From Dehalococcoidales bacterium (lineage in GTDB: Bacteria > Chloroflexota > Dehalococcoidia > Dehalococcoidales > UBA2162), in the NCBI GenBank assembly GCA_016932435.1, contig JAFGCW010000068.1, positions 1 through 15,001 on the forward strand: a stretch of DNA of 15,001 bases, given 5' to 3'. The translations under genes and the position numbers were made by a program. Of the stretch, positions 7,385-14,428 are shown in pieces; the first letter of the stretch is position 1; every line of letters begins with the position of its first letter. The notes under the pieces are model-generated. The model saw only the letters and a program-made list of their open reading frames with translations. It did not search any database and was not told the origin of the DNA.

Positions 7385-7393
7385 ATTATACCA
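7385..7393 (-). promoter_or_regulatory. Extended -10 promoter of the iscU-like gene
   Basis: Minus-strand TGGTATAAT (7393-7385) is a perfect extended -10 element. The start would be near 7378, giving a leader of about 32 nt carrying the ribosome binding site. The -35 region has TTGAAC at a spacing of 20 bp, which is too long. The region upstream is occupied by inverted repeats, which suggests regulated transcription separate from the DUF134-DUF5320 genes. Confidence 0.55.
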
Positions 7394-7400
7394 GATATTG

Positions 7401-7448
7401 TAACCTTTAAGTTCAAAGTATTTGAAACATATATTTTACTAAAGGTTA
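7401..7448. repeat. Nested inverted repeats upstream of the iscU-like promoter
   Basis: A 9-bp perfect inverted repeat, TAACCTTTA (7401-7409) and TAAAGGTTA (7440-7448), encloses a second perfect one, TTCAAA-GTA-TTTGAA (7412-7426). Together they cover the -35 side and upstream flank of the extended -10 at 7385-7393. They look like operator sites rather than a transcript hairpin, because they lie upstream of the predicted start. No regulator can be assigned. Confidence 0.45.
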
Positions 7449-7547
7449 ATTTAGACTAGATAACCTGCGCTTAACGTTACATTAAATATTAAGATGCGTC
7501 TCTCTGGTTACATAAGCCATGTGAAGCATCCAATACGGTGTATATTA

Positions 7548-7829
7548 TCATTCTTTCTCAACTGATAGTTTGGATATCTCAGTCTCAATATTTTCCAATT
7601 CGTTCTTCAATATCTCCGCCTGACTTTTCAGGTATTCAAGCTCCTGATCGCGACTCATCTGTGGTACATAAGCAGAAAAACCATATCTCCAAAAGCGTGG
7701 ACGAGGAAATAGTCCCCATCGCGGCAAGGCATAATTATGCGTTCTCCCTCGCCAGGGATTACAGAAACCTCTTGCCCCTCCTGTCATCGGACCCAATCCA
7801 TTCGGCCCGGTCCTATCAAATCCTGGCAT
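7548..7829 (-). CDS. DUF5320 small Gly-rich protein with C-terminal coiled coil
   Basis: This 93-residue protein opens with the DUF5320 signature, MPGFDRTGPNGLGPMTGG, followed by a conserved Cys (GFC) and a Gly/Arg/aromatic-rich middle. The last third (about residues 59-90) is a predicted coiled coil (QELEYLKSQAEILKNELE). The start is supported by GGAGG 6 nt before the ATG. DUF5320 proteins are of unknown function and are usually found with DUF134 regulators and dinitrogenase iron-molybdenum cofactor (NifX/MTH1175) proteins in anaerobes. Here both a second DUF5320 gene and a DUF134 gene lie just upstream in the same direction, so the three probably share a transcript. Confidence 0.8.
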   Translation of the reverse strand: MPGFDRTGPNGLGPMTGGARGFCNPWRGRTHNYALPRWGLFPRPRFWRYGFSAYVPQMSRDQELEYLKSQAEILKNELENIETEISKLSVEKE

Positions 7830-7900
7830 AATTAACCTCCATTAATGTCTTGAGTATATACTAGTTCTATTGCTGTAAAATCCAAAAACGTGAGTGCCTG

Positions 7901-8110
7901 TTACCACGGTACAGGTGATCTAAATGAATGACGATACCAGTTATTTCTAAATCCTCTGCCATTTCCACGGTTTCTCCGGCCGATTCCAAACCAGCGTCTA
8001 CCCGGTATCCGTGATAAAAATCCTGGCCAGGTATAACCTGTACAATATCCAGCACCTCTTCCTGTCATCGGCCCCATTCCTGCTGGTCCTGTTCTATCTC
8101 CTGACGGCAT
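7901..8110 (-). CDS. DUF5320 small protein, short form lacking the coiled coil
   Basis: This 69-residue product starts with the same signature as its neighbour (DRTGPAGMGPMTGRGAGYC) and continues with a Gly/Arg/Trp-rich stretch. It stops before the glutamate/lysine coiled coil that usually ends the family, so it is either a natural short form or 3'-truncated. The residue pattern and the absence of a rescuing frame downstream favour a short form. Its ribosome binding site is exceptional: AGAAAGGAGGTGA (8128-8116) is a 13-nt perfect complement of the 16S tail at 67-79 and sits 5 nt before the ATG, predicting very strong translation. An out-of-frame overlapping reading frame at 7867-8055 has no family similarity and is ignored. 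Confidence 0.72.
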   Translation of the reverse strand: MPSGDRTGPAGMGPMTGRGAGYCTGYTWPGFLSRIPGRRWFGIGRRNRGNGRGFRNNWYRHSFRSPVPW

Positions 8111-8157
8111 CTACCTCACCTCCTTTCTTCGATTGGTTGAATGAACAACATTAAACA

Positions 8158-8625
8158 TTATCGACCTCTACGATAACGGTTTCTGGAATGACCATATGTA
8201 AGCTCTACATTGGGAGGGAAAATAGGCATAATACTCAGTGTATCGCACTGTGGGCAGAATTCGGGTGGTGATGCTATCATTTCCTCAAAAGGAACATCCC
8301 ATTCATGACCACTTATACACCTGAATCGTCTCTCCGCCATCTCATAATTACCGCCTTCAATGCGTATCGCATTACCATTAAGAAGAGCACTGGCTATCTT
8401 TTGCCGCGCTGAATCGAGAATTCGGGAGAAAGTAGTCCTTGATATACTCATCTTTCGTGCGCACTCTTCCTGCTCCAATCTTTCACAATCTTTAAGCCTT
8501 ATTGCTTCAGCTTCTTCAATGAGAAGAACAGTCTCAACTAATCTGGATGCCGGTATACCGAAAGGTTTGAAATACGTTACAGGAGGTATGTAGCTGACTT
8601 TCCTCCACAAATGTTGTCTACCCAT
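8158..8625 (-). CDS. DUF134 family DNA-binding regulator
   Basis: This 155-residue protein has the DUF134 pattern. An N-terminal GRP-like segment (RQHLWRKV...PPVTYFKPFGIP) precedes a sigma-like helix-turn-helix (about residues 36-80) in which EEAEAIRLKDCERLEQEECA leads into the recognition helix SRTTFSRILDSARQKIA. A C-terminal zinc-ribbon-like part holds Cys103-x3-His107 and Cys124-x2-Cys127, which could bind a metal. The family is found beside DUF5320 and MTH1175-like genes and is presumed to regulate them. GGGGA lies about 6 nt before the ATG. A near-consensus promoter and a palindrome at the predicted start site upstream fit autoregulation of this gene and the two downstream DUF5320 genes. 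No MTH1175/NifX or Mrp-type ATPase gene is present in the window. Confidence 0.88.
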   Translation of the reverse strand: MGRQHLWRKVSYIPPVTYFKPFGIPASRLVETVLLIEEAEAIRLKDCERLEQEECARKMSISRTTFSRILDSARQKIASALLNGNAIRIEGGNYEMAERRFRCISGHEWDVPFEEMIASPPEFCPQCDTLSIMPIFPPNVELTYGHSRNRYRRGR

Positions 8626-8674
8626 GTACTATCCCCATTCCTATAGTGGTCTTATGCTTTTAATGCATTTATTA

Positions 8675-8688
8675 TGGACATATGCCCA
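8675..8688. promoter_or_regulatory. Palindromic operator candidate at the DUF134 start site
   Basis: TGGACATATGCCCA is a 14-bp palindrome with one mismatched pair, centred on CATATG. It overlaps the predicted transcription start (about 8687) of the DUF134 promoter, where a bound repressor would block initiation. Autoregulation by DUF134 is the simplest reading but is inference. Confidence 0.35.
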
Positions 8689-8693
8689 CAAAA

Positions 8694-8722
8694 AATATAC
8701 AATGAACAAGCATAATTGTCAA
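8694..8722 (-). promoter_or_regulatory. Near-consensus sigma-70 promoter for DUF134-DUF5320
   Basis: On the minus strand TTGACA (8722-8717, perfect -35) is separated by exactly 17 bp from TATATT (8699-8694, five of six -10 bases). The predicted start near 8687 gives a leader of about 62 nt before the DUF134 ATG. This is the best-matching promoter in the window. Confidence 0.75.
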
Positions 8723-8781
8723 GATTCTCCTTACAATTAGGACTATCTTCTCTACAGGAGCTACATACTCTGCTTTTTATT

Positions 8782-8823
8782 AACCGACAATAGTCTATTC
8801 TCGGTTGACATAGTGTTCACTAT
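8782..8823. repeat. Two adjacent palindromes in the 8626-8984 gene-free region
   Basis: A 25-bp palindrome (8782-8806, 11 of 12 base pairs matching around a central T at 8794) is followed after 3 bp by a perfect 14-bp one, ATAGTGTTCACTAT (8810-8823). Neither is followed by a T run on either strand, so they are not terminators. They sit 60-130 bp upstream of the DUF134 promoter and look like binding sites. The rest of this 359-bp gene-free stretch holds that promoter and the terminator at 8899-8930; I find no small gene in it. Confidence 0.4.
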
Positions 8824-8890
8824 ATAACAAAACCTTGGCTTAGACATTCTATTTAGATAAAGAAAAATCTATGCAACCGTTAATTCTCCA

Positions 8891-8930
8891 TAAAAAGAAA
8901 AAAGGGGTACATTGAAGTGACCCCCTTTTT
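8891..8930 (-). terminator. Intrinsic terminator of the CoA-transferase/UroD cluster
   Basis: A perfect 9-bp stem AAAAAGGGG/CCCCTTTTT (8899-8907 with 8922-8930, 14-nt loop) lies 54 bp beyond the stop of the last cluster gene. Read on the minus strand it is followed by TTTTTTCTTTTTA, giving a long U tail. It would also work weakly on the plus strand, where CCCCC is followed by TTTTT. Confidence 0.8.
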
Positions 8931-8984
8931 CGAGACTGTTACTCTATTCTTGTTACGTGCTCAAATCAATATTCCGCTAATTTC

Positions 8985-10157
8985 TCAGCCAACAACCCCT
9001 TCTTTTTCCAGTTTGGCTACTTCCTCGTCCGACAATCCCAGGATGCCCTTGAGAATGTAGTCATTATTTTCACCCAGCAGAGGTCCCTGCCTGACTCGTA
9101 TTGAGAGGCGATAAAAAGGCGCACCTTTGGTCACATATCTTTTCGTTTCGGGTGACTCCAGTTCCCAGAAAAATTCGCGTTGTTTCAGGTGAGGGTCACG
9201 CAATATTTGATCTTCGACGGTTTCAACCACTCCGGCTGCGACTCCTGCCGACTGCATCAGGTTCATTACCTCTTCAGCTGGGTGGTTTCTCGTCCACTCG
9301 TTTATCATGTTATCCAGTTCTTCCTCATTCTCTTTTCGGAATAAGAGAGACGAAAATTTGTTATTTTCGGCAAGTTCCGGATTGCCAATAACTTTACAGA
9401 AGCTCCGCCATTCATCATCAGTGAAAACGGAAATAGCACACCACCTGTCTTCACCCTGACAACGATATGCATTGTGGGGGGCAGCGTACGGAGACTGGTT
9501 GCCCATTCTCTCCGCGACCCGGCCGTTCACCGTGTAATCGAGGATAGAAGTCGCCTGGAACTGGAGTCCGGGTTCATATTGAGATATATCAAGGAACTGC
9601 CCTTTACCAGTACGACGTCTGTACTCAAGAGCGCCCAGTATAGCAATAATGTTGTACCGGGGAGCAACAAAATCAGTATAGGTGCCGACCCAGGCGGGTG
9701 GTCTGTCCGGCCACCCGGTGATGTGATTGAAACCGGCGAGAGCCGAAAGCTTGTGTCCCGAGGCGGCATGCGCGTAATGCGGTCCGGTCTGTCCCTGCAT
9801 ACAGGTAGCCAGGTAAATGATATCCGGCTTGATCTTCCTGATATCTTCGTATCCAAGACCCCTGTTCGCCAGTTTCCCGCCTGCCATGTTCTCCACGAAC
9901 ACATCGGCAGTGGCGATCAGTCTGCGGGCTAATTCCAGACCCCTGGGATCGATGAAATTCAGGCTGACGCTGAGCTTGCCGGTGGTATTTTTATGTTCTT
10001 CGGGCTCGCCCTGTCGTGGGAATCCCATCTGCCTGCTGGCGGTCTCGATCACAATTGATTCGGCTCCGCAATCAGCAAGGAGCTGGGTAGTTATAGGACC
10101 GGTAACATGCCCGGTAACTTCGACGGTTCGTATACCTTCAAGTAGTTTTTTGTGCAT
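8985..10157 (-). CDS. Family III CoA-transferase (CaiB/BaiF), subunit with catalytic Asp
   Basis: Family III CoA-transferases move CoA between carboxylic acids through an aspartyl-CoA anhydride/thioester intermediate. This 390-residue protein has the family's length and landmarks: the N-terminal VEVTGHVTGPITTQLLADCGAESIVIE segment, the mid-region YLATCMQGQTGP, and the catalytic region GTYTDF with Asp162 at the position of the active-site Asp (Asp169 in formyl-CoA transferase), followed by ILGALEYRRRTGKGQFLDIS. It lies 33 bp downstream of a second CaiB-type gene in which this Asp is replaced, so the two probably form a heteromer. It is the last gene of the cluster and is followed by a strong terminator. 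AAGGGA precedes the ATG. The substrate is unknown. Confidence 0.9.
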   Translation of the reverse strand: MHKKLLEGIRTVEVTGHVTGPITTQLLADCGAESIVIETASRQMGFPRQGEPEEHKNTTGKLSVSLNFIDPRGLELARRLIATADVFVENMAGGKLANRGLGYEDIRKIKPDIIYLATCMQGQTGPHYAHAASGHKLSALAGFNHITGWPDRPPAWVGTYTDFVAPRYNIIAILGALEYRRRTGKGQFLDISQYEPGLQFQATSILDYTVNGRVAERMGNQSPYAAPHNAYRCQGEDRWCAISVFTDDEWRSFCKVIGNPELAENNKFSSLLFRKENEEELDNMINEWTRNHPAEEVMNLMQSAGVAAGVVETVEDQILRDPHLKQREFFWELESPETKRYVTKGAPFYRLSIRVRQGPLLGENNDYILKGILGLSDEEVAKLEKEGVVG

Positions 10158-10190
10158 CGGTTATTCCCTTCATTTCGTATTGCCAGCAGG

Positions 10191-11450
10191 CTAGATAACA
10201 CCGGTCTGTTTCAGAATTGTCAATTCTTCTCCGGAGATACCCAGTTCATCCTGAAATATTTCCAGGTTATGTTCGCCGATAAGAGGTGCCCGACGGCGTA
10301 TCACCGGAGGAGTCTCGGAAAAGTGTCCGAAAGCTCCGGGATATCTTATCGTAGCGCCCAGTTCCGGGTGCTCTACATCGACCCAGAATTTCCTTGCGAT
10401 AAGTTGTGCATCCTCCAGCATATCGGCTGTAGTAGCCACCGGGTACATCATCACTCCTCTGGAAACCGCTCCTTCCAGAAGTTCTGCTTTCGTTTTAGTC
10501 ATAAAGAATCTTGCTGTCGGCTCATCTATCTTATCCATCTCCTCCTGGGGGACAGCCATAAAATCAGGTCTTGTCCAATCGAAATTCTCCAGGAATTCAT
10601 TGGACATGCCTTCTTCCCGCATCCACCTTATGAGTGGCAGGCTGGGCCCGAGTACGGACGTACCCATGTGAGACCATGACACCCAGCCGTCTTTACAGGG
10701 GAACAGCCTGGTCGCGGTGTGTTTGGCGTTCGGCATTCCTGTAGCACCTCTTTTCGGTGCCGTTCCCATGTGCCTCCATAAAGGATTACGGTTATCTCCG
10801 TCCAGTAACCCGAGAGATTCCTGCATCGATACGTCTATGTGCTGGCCTTCCCCGGAATTTCCCCGCTCAAACAGGGCTAACAGGGCCCCGATAGCGGCGT
10901 CGGCACCTGCGTTATAGCAGGACTGGGGGGCATTGCTAATCCTGACCGGAGGACGATCGGTATCGCCCCACATCGACATTTCTCCGCTCATCGCCCAGGC
11001 GACGATATCGGAAGATTTGTAGTCTTTATAGGGCCCGTACTGGCCGAAAGGAGTGATAGAGACCATGATTATTCCCGGTTTAAGGTTCTCCATTTCCTCG
11101 TATCCCATGCCCATGTTATCAAGGTACCCCGGCGGGAAAGACTCAATGATAAAATCAGTAGTCTTAATCAGCCTTTTCAGAATTTCCTGTCCATCAACGG
11201 TCTCAATGTCAAGGGTAATCCCTCTCTTGCTGGTGTTAAGTGAAAACCAGAAAAGACTTTTTTCATTATCCGGTTCATCATGATAGAAAGGCCCGATATT
11301 ACGAGCTGTGTCGCCACCCGGTTTTTCTATCTTTATAACATCGGCTCCCATATCTCCCAGTATTTTGCCACACAGCAGTCCTTTCTCATCGGTCAAGTCT
11401 AAAACCCGATAAGGACTGAGCATGGCATCCTGTTTTTCATTTTGTGCCAT
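10191..11450 (-). CDS. Family III CoA-transferase (CaiB/BaiF), subunit lacking the catalytic Asp
   Basis: This 419-residue CaiB/BaiF protein has a clear family core: RVLDLTDEKGLLCGKILGDM, ADVIKIEKPGGD (about 36-47), the SLNTSKRGITLDI strand (70-82), GYLDNMGMGYEE, the SITPFGQYGPYKDY loop (131-144), and ALFERGNSGEGQHIDVS (192-208). Aligning the helix before the GEGQ motif with the adjacent paralogue puts Cys178 (PQSCYNAGAD) where the neighbour has its catalytic Asp162. A non-acidic residue here is seen in one subunit of heteromeric enzymes such as benzylsuccinate CoA-transferase BbsEF, as I recall. So this is probably the structural or substrate-binding partner of the downstream gene, although activity using Cys cannot be excluded. 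CAGGAG lies 6 nt before the ATG. It follows a UroD-family gene by 111 bp. Confidence 0.88.
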   Translation of the reverse strand: MAQNEKQDAMLSPYRVLDLTDEKGLLCGKILGDMGADVIKIEKPGGDTARNIGPFYHDEPDNEKSLFWFSLNTSKRGITLDIETVDGQEILKRLIKTTDFIIESFPPGYLDNMGMGYEEMENLKPGIIMVSITPFGQYGPYKDYKSSDIVAWAMSGEMSMWGDTDRPPVRISNAPQSCYNAGADAAIGALLALFERGNSGEGQHIDVSMQESLGLLDGDNRNPLWRHMGTAPKRGATGMPNAKHTATRLFPCKDGWVSWSHMGTSVLGPSLPLIRWMREEGMSNEFLENFDWTRPDFMAVPQEEMDKIDEPTARFFMTKTKAELLEGAVSRGVMMYPVATTADMLEDAQLIARKFWVDVEHPELGATIRYPGAFGHFSETPPVIRRRAPLIGEHNLEIFQDELGISGEELTILKQTGVI

Positions 11451-11561
11451 TTATAACTCCTGAAATTTTATTTAATGCCTGTTATTACTGCTTGTATCAG
11501 CCACAAGTTGAGAGAGAATCCTGTAGATTCATATAGCGAGTTCTTTGGTTATTATAATCTT

Positions 11562-12812
11562 TTATACTGGTCCAGAGTATTCCTTTGCAAAGTCTGCCAG
11601 AGTTTTTACATTCTGAATATTAGCTTCATCGGGTATGCCGACGTCACCATTCAGGATAAAGCCTCCGTCTTTTCCTACTACATCAATAAGCGTTTTACAG
11701 TAAGTTTTAACATCTTCGGGAGAGCCGTTAATCATTATCGAAGATGGCACACCGCCCTCAATACAGACGGTATCTCCCAGAACTTCCTTGGCTCTAAAAA
11801 GACTGGTGCGTTCGAACCAGTAGACTGCCTTCCCCTTGGGGATGTCACCGATTATTTCAAGCCGGGAAGTGCAATCGCCTTCCCATAGAGGGCATGGTGT
11901 AAGGTCGGCATCGATACAGGCCATCATTACCTTTCTCAGCGAAGGCCAGTAGAATTTCTTAAACTGATCCTGCGACATAAAGGTATCGATGCCTTTGTGG
12001 AGCGGTATGAATACCCGGTTAACCCCGGTCGTTTTTCTCACTGCGGTCGCTTGCTCGATCATATATGGGGTGACTTTATCTATCGCTGCCATCAGTTTGT
12101 CGGGATTCTGATATATATCAAGCATTACACCACGCGTACCTCTGAGAAAATCACCTATATAGTCGAATGGCGCATAACTGGTCGTAACGAACTGACGGGG
12201 AAAGCCCATTGCTTCCATCTCGCCGATAAATTCGAAAGCTTTGGTCATCATTTGACGGACTTCCTTACCAGCCTTGATTAAACCTTCGAGAGCTTCAATA
12301 ACCTCGGGATTTCCGAAAGCAGATACATAAATAGCGGACATTGTATACCAGGCACGACTTAAGTGACGAAGCCGACTTAGCGGCTGCATTAGTCCCCAGG
12401 CTCGAGGAATAAATCTACGCAACAGGAAATCAGAAGGATCAGACAGGAATTCATCGTATTCCTCCGCCTTCATATACTCTGCCTCAACAAACTGATATGT
12501 CACATTTGGTTTTCCTCCGTGACCAGGCCATACGAGTTGCTTGTAGTCCAGTATTTCAAGAGTAGGAGCCCAGGCAAGTAAAAGGAAAGTGTCGGACAGG
12601 ACATCCGGCTGAAAGTCTACCATAAATTTTCTTATCGCAGCGGCGAGTTTATCATAATCATGCATTGCTTCTTCAAAGCTTATTCCGGAATATACCGCCG
12701 GGAAAAATGTGGCATACGGGGCAAACGGGACCCTGTCAGGTTGTTTGAGTTCGATTGCATCCTGTATTCTCTTTGTTCTTACTTTATACAATTCTTCCGG
12801 CGTTTCAGACAT
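11562..12812 (-). CDS. UroD-family (MtaA/CmuA-like) methyltransferase homologue
   Basis: This 416-residue protein has the fold signatures of the uroporphyrinogen decarboxylase superfamily branch that includes corrinoid:CoM or corrinoid:folate methyltransferases. Examples are PDRVPFAPY near the N-terminus (25-33), DFLRGTRGVMLDIYQNPDKL (221-240), FYWPSLRK (287-294), AKEVLGDTVCIEGGVPSS (341-358) and the C-terminal glycine-rich GKDGGFILNG. It lacks the typical zinc motif of MtaA/MtbA: the HxC is HKG here (His272-Lys-Gly274) and the late Cys is absent (NGDVGIP). A true heme decarboxylase role is unlikely from its context with CoA-transferases and DUF1638. Its paralogue lies immediately upstream in the same direction, 209 bp away. 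AAGGGGA lies 7 nt before the ATG. Substrate and cofactor are unknown. Confidence 0.85.
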   Translation of the reverse strand: MSETPEELYKVRTKRIQDAIELKQPDRVPFAPYATFFPAVYSGISFEEAMHDYDKLAAAIRKFMVDFQPDVLSDTFLLLAWAPTLEILDYKQLVWPGHGGKPNVTYQFVEAEYMKAEEYDEFLSDPSDFLLRRFIPRAWGLMQPLSRLRHLSRAWYTMSAIYVSAFGNPEVIEALEGLIKAGKEVRQMMTKAFEFIGEMEAMGFPRQFVTTSYAPFDYIGDFLRGTRGVMLDIYQNPDKLMAAIDKVTPYMIEQATAVRKTTGVNRVFIPLHKGIDTFMSQDQFKKFYWPSLRKVMMACIDADLTPCPLWEGDCTSRLEIIGDIPKGKAVYWFERTSLFRAKEVLGDTVCIEGGVPSSIMINGSPEDVKTYCKTLIDVVGKDGGFILNGDVGIPDEANIQNVKTLADFAKEYSGPV

Positions 12813-13021
12813 TTAAATATCCCCTTTATAAAATTAAGATGTTATTACAGTATTGATGGCAATAGACACTTTATACACTATTTTCATATTGAATCATAAT
12901 TTAAGCGTTATGCAACTCTTACTTTGATAAGAATCTCCAGGATAGCTTTGAAAATTACGTTGATTTTCTATGCCGGGAAAAGAATATCCGAATTGGTATA
13001 TTGTTAATCTGGTATTTTAAC

Positions 13022-14356
13022 CTAACTGTACACGCCGTATTCCCTGGCAGCTTCCATTATGGCTATGAGGTTTTCCGTTTTTCCCTTCTGTATGCTGGCC
13101 CCACCAGCGAGGATATATCCACCTCCGGGAGCGCAGATATCTATCAGTCTATGGCAATAGTCCTTCACTTCTTCCACAGTCCCGGTAGCGACCAGGGATG
13201 CAGGTAAATTCCCGGATATGCAGCAAGTGTCACCGAGAACTTCTTTAGCATGAGTCATGTCTGTTTTATCGAACAGCCAGGCAACTTCTCCCTTTTTAAA
13301 TTCGTTGCATGTCTCAATTCTTGTATCATAACTACCTTCTGCGAACAGCATCGGAATGATACCTTCATCAATAAGAGCAAGCATCAATTTACGTAGAGAA
13401 GGCCAGTAGAATTTTTCGAACTGCCTGGCTGACAGAAAACCGTCAGCGCCTTTGTGTAACACAAACATAGCCATAAGCCCGTGGCTTTTATTAATAGCCG
13501 GGATAAGATTGTCTATGGTTATATCGGTTAAGACATCGATAGCTTCGAGCAGTTTATCAGGCTGTTCCATTATATCCATCATTATACCCCTGGTACCTCT
13601 TAAAGTATCGCCAAGTATATCAAACGGAGCTTTTGCTAAACTTCCGCTCATACCCGATGGAACTCCCGATTTCGCAGCTTCGATAGTACAGCGTCCTACC
13701 ACTTCCGACCATTTGGTCAGTTCATCACCGATTTCATCAAGACGGTGAAGCATATCTTTGAACTCAGGTGCCATGAAAGGCATAAAGTATAAAGACGGTG
13801 CTTCCCAGATATCCGTCAGTGACTGAAGCTGTTTCAGAGGTTCGAACAATCCGAATATTCTGGGCATATAAGTTCTCATCCAGAAATCGGACGGATTCTT
13901 AATCAACGCGTCATATTCATCCGCCATCATGTATTCACCTTCGTTATACTGGTACCCGGTTGCGTTATCCGAGAGGCCGTGCCCCGGCCAGTGATAACCG
14001 TGGTAGTCCAGTAAATCATAGACCCTGCCCTGCATAACCAGGCCCGGTGAAGAGAAGCTATCCATTTCAAAATCATCCAGGAACTTACGCCATGCGCGAT
14101 AAAGCGCGTCATAGTCATAAATCACCGTCTTGTAGTCCATTCCGGCATAATAAGCGGGGTAATTCTCCACAGGCAGTGAAACCGGTACCCTGTCGGGTAT
14201 TTTCACTCTATACGCATCCGCCAGTCTTTTCTTCCTTTTCTGGTACAACTCTTTTGCTTTCGGGCTATTGAATTCTATATCCGGTAATTTCAGCCACTCT
14301 TCGAATCGCTTCGCTCTTTTTTCTTCAGGCGTCAAATCTGCCAATTTCTTTTCCAT
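13022..14356 (-). CDS. UroD-family (MtaA/CmuA-like) methyltransferase homologue, longer paralogue
   Basis: This 444-residue paralogue of the downstream gene shares its landmarks: PDRVPVSLP (54-62), WPGHG (123-127), PSDFWMRTYMPR, TLRGTRGIMMDI (251-262), LHKGADGF (300-307), FYWPSLRKLM, AEGSYDTR (339-346), AKEVLGDTCCISGNLPASL, and a C-terminal AREYGVYS. It carries about 30 additional charged N-terminal residues. As in its neighbour, HxG (His301-Lys-Gly303) replaces the HxC zinc motif, and no terminal Cys is seen in GGYILAGGAS, so it is not a standard zinc-dependent MtaA-type enzyme. The ATG is preceded by GAGGGGA at good spacing. Just upstream lies the 3' remnant of a third UroD-family gene, so the family has been duplicated locally. 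Together with DUF1638 it suggests corrinoid-linked methyl metabolism, but no corrinoid protein is encoded here. Confidence 0.86.
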   Translation of the reverse strand: MEKKLADLTPEEKRAKRFEEWLKLPDIEFNSPKAKELYQKRKKRLADAYRVKIPDRVPVSLPVENYPAYYAGMDYKTVIYDYDALYRAWRKFLDDFEMDSFSSPGLVMQGRVYDLLDYHGYHWPGHGLSDNATGYQYNEGEYMMADEYDALIKNPSDFWMRTYMPRIFGLFEPLKQLQSLTDIWEAPSLYFMPFMAPEFKDMLHRLDEIGDELTKWSEVVGRCTIEAAKSGVPSGMSGSLAKAPFDILGDTLRGTRGIMMDIMEQPDKLLEAIDVLTDITIDNLIPAINKSHGLMAMFVLHKGADGFLSARQFEKFYWPSLRKLMLALIDEGIIPMLFAEGSYDTRIETCNEFKKGEVAWLFDKTDMTHAKEVLGDTCCISGNLPASLVATGTVEEVKDYCHRLIDICAPGGGYILAGGASIQKGKTENLIAIMEAAREYGVYS

Positions 14357-14428
14357 TTAATTCCCCTCAAGTTGCATTTTCATTAAAAATCTCTTCAGTA
14401 AATCATCATATTCTGTCATAAATTATGG

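Noticed and set aside
7867..8055. 62-residue minus-strand frame overlapping the short DUF5320 gene
   Set aside because: It is out of frame with the DUF5320 signature and lacks its own ribosome binding site; treated as a shadow.
8805..8833. Plus-strand promoter with TTGACA at 8805-8810
   Set aside because: No -10 lies at 16-18 bp (TATATA is only 10 bp away), and no plus-strand gene follows.
9474..9932. 152-residue plus-strand reading frame
   Set aside because: It is antisense to a well-supported CoA-transferase gene and is a shadow of its codon pattern.
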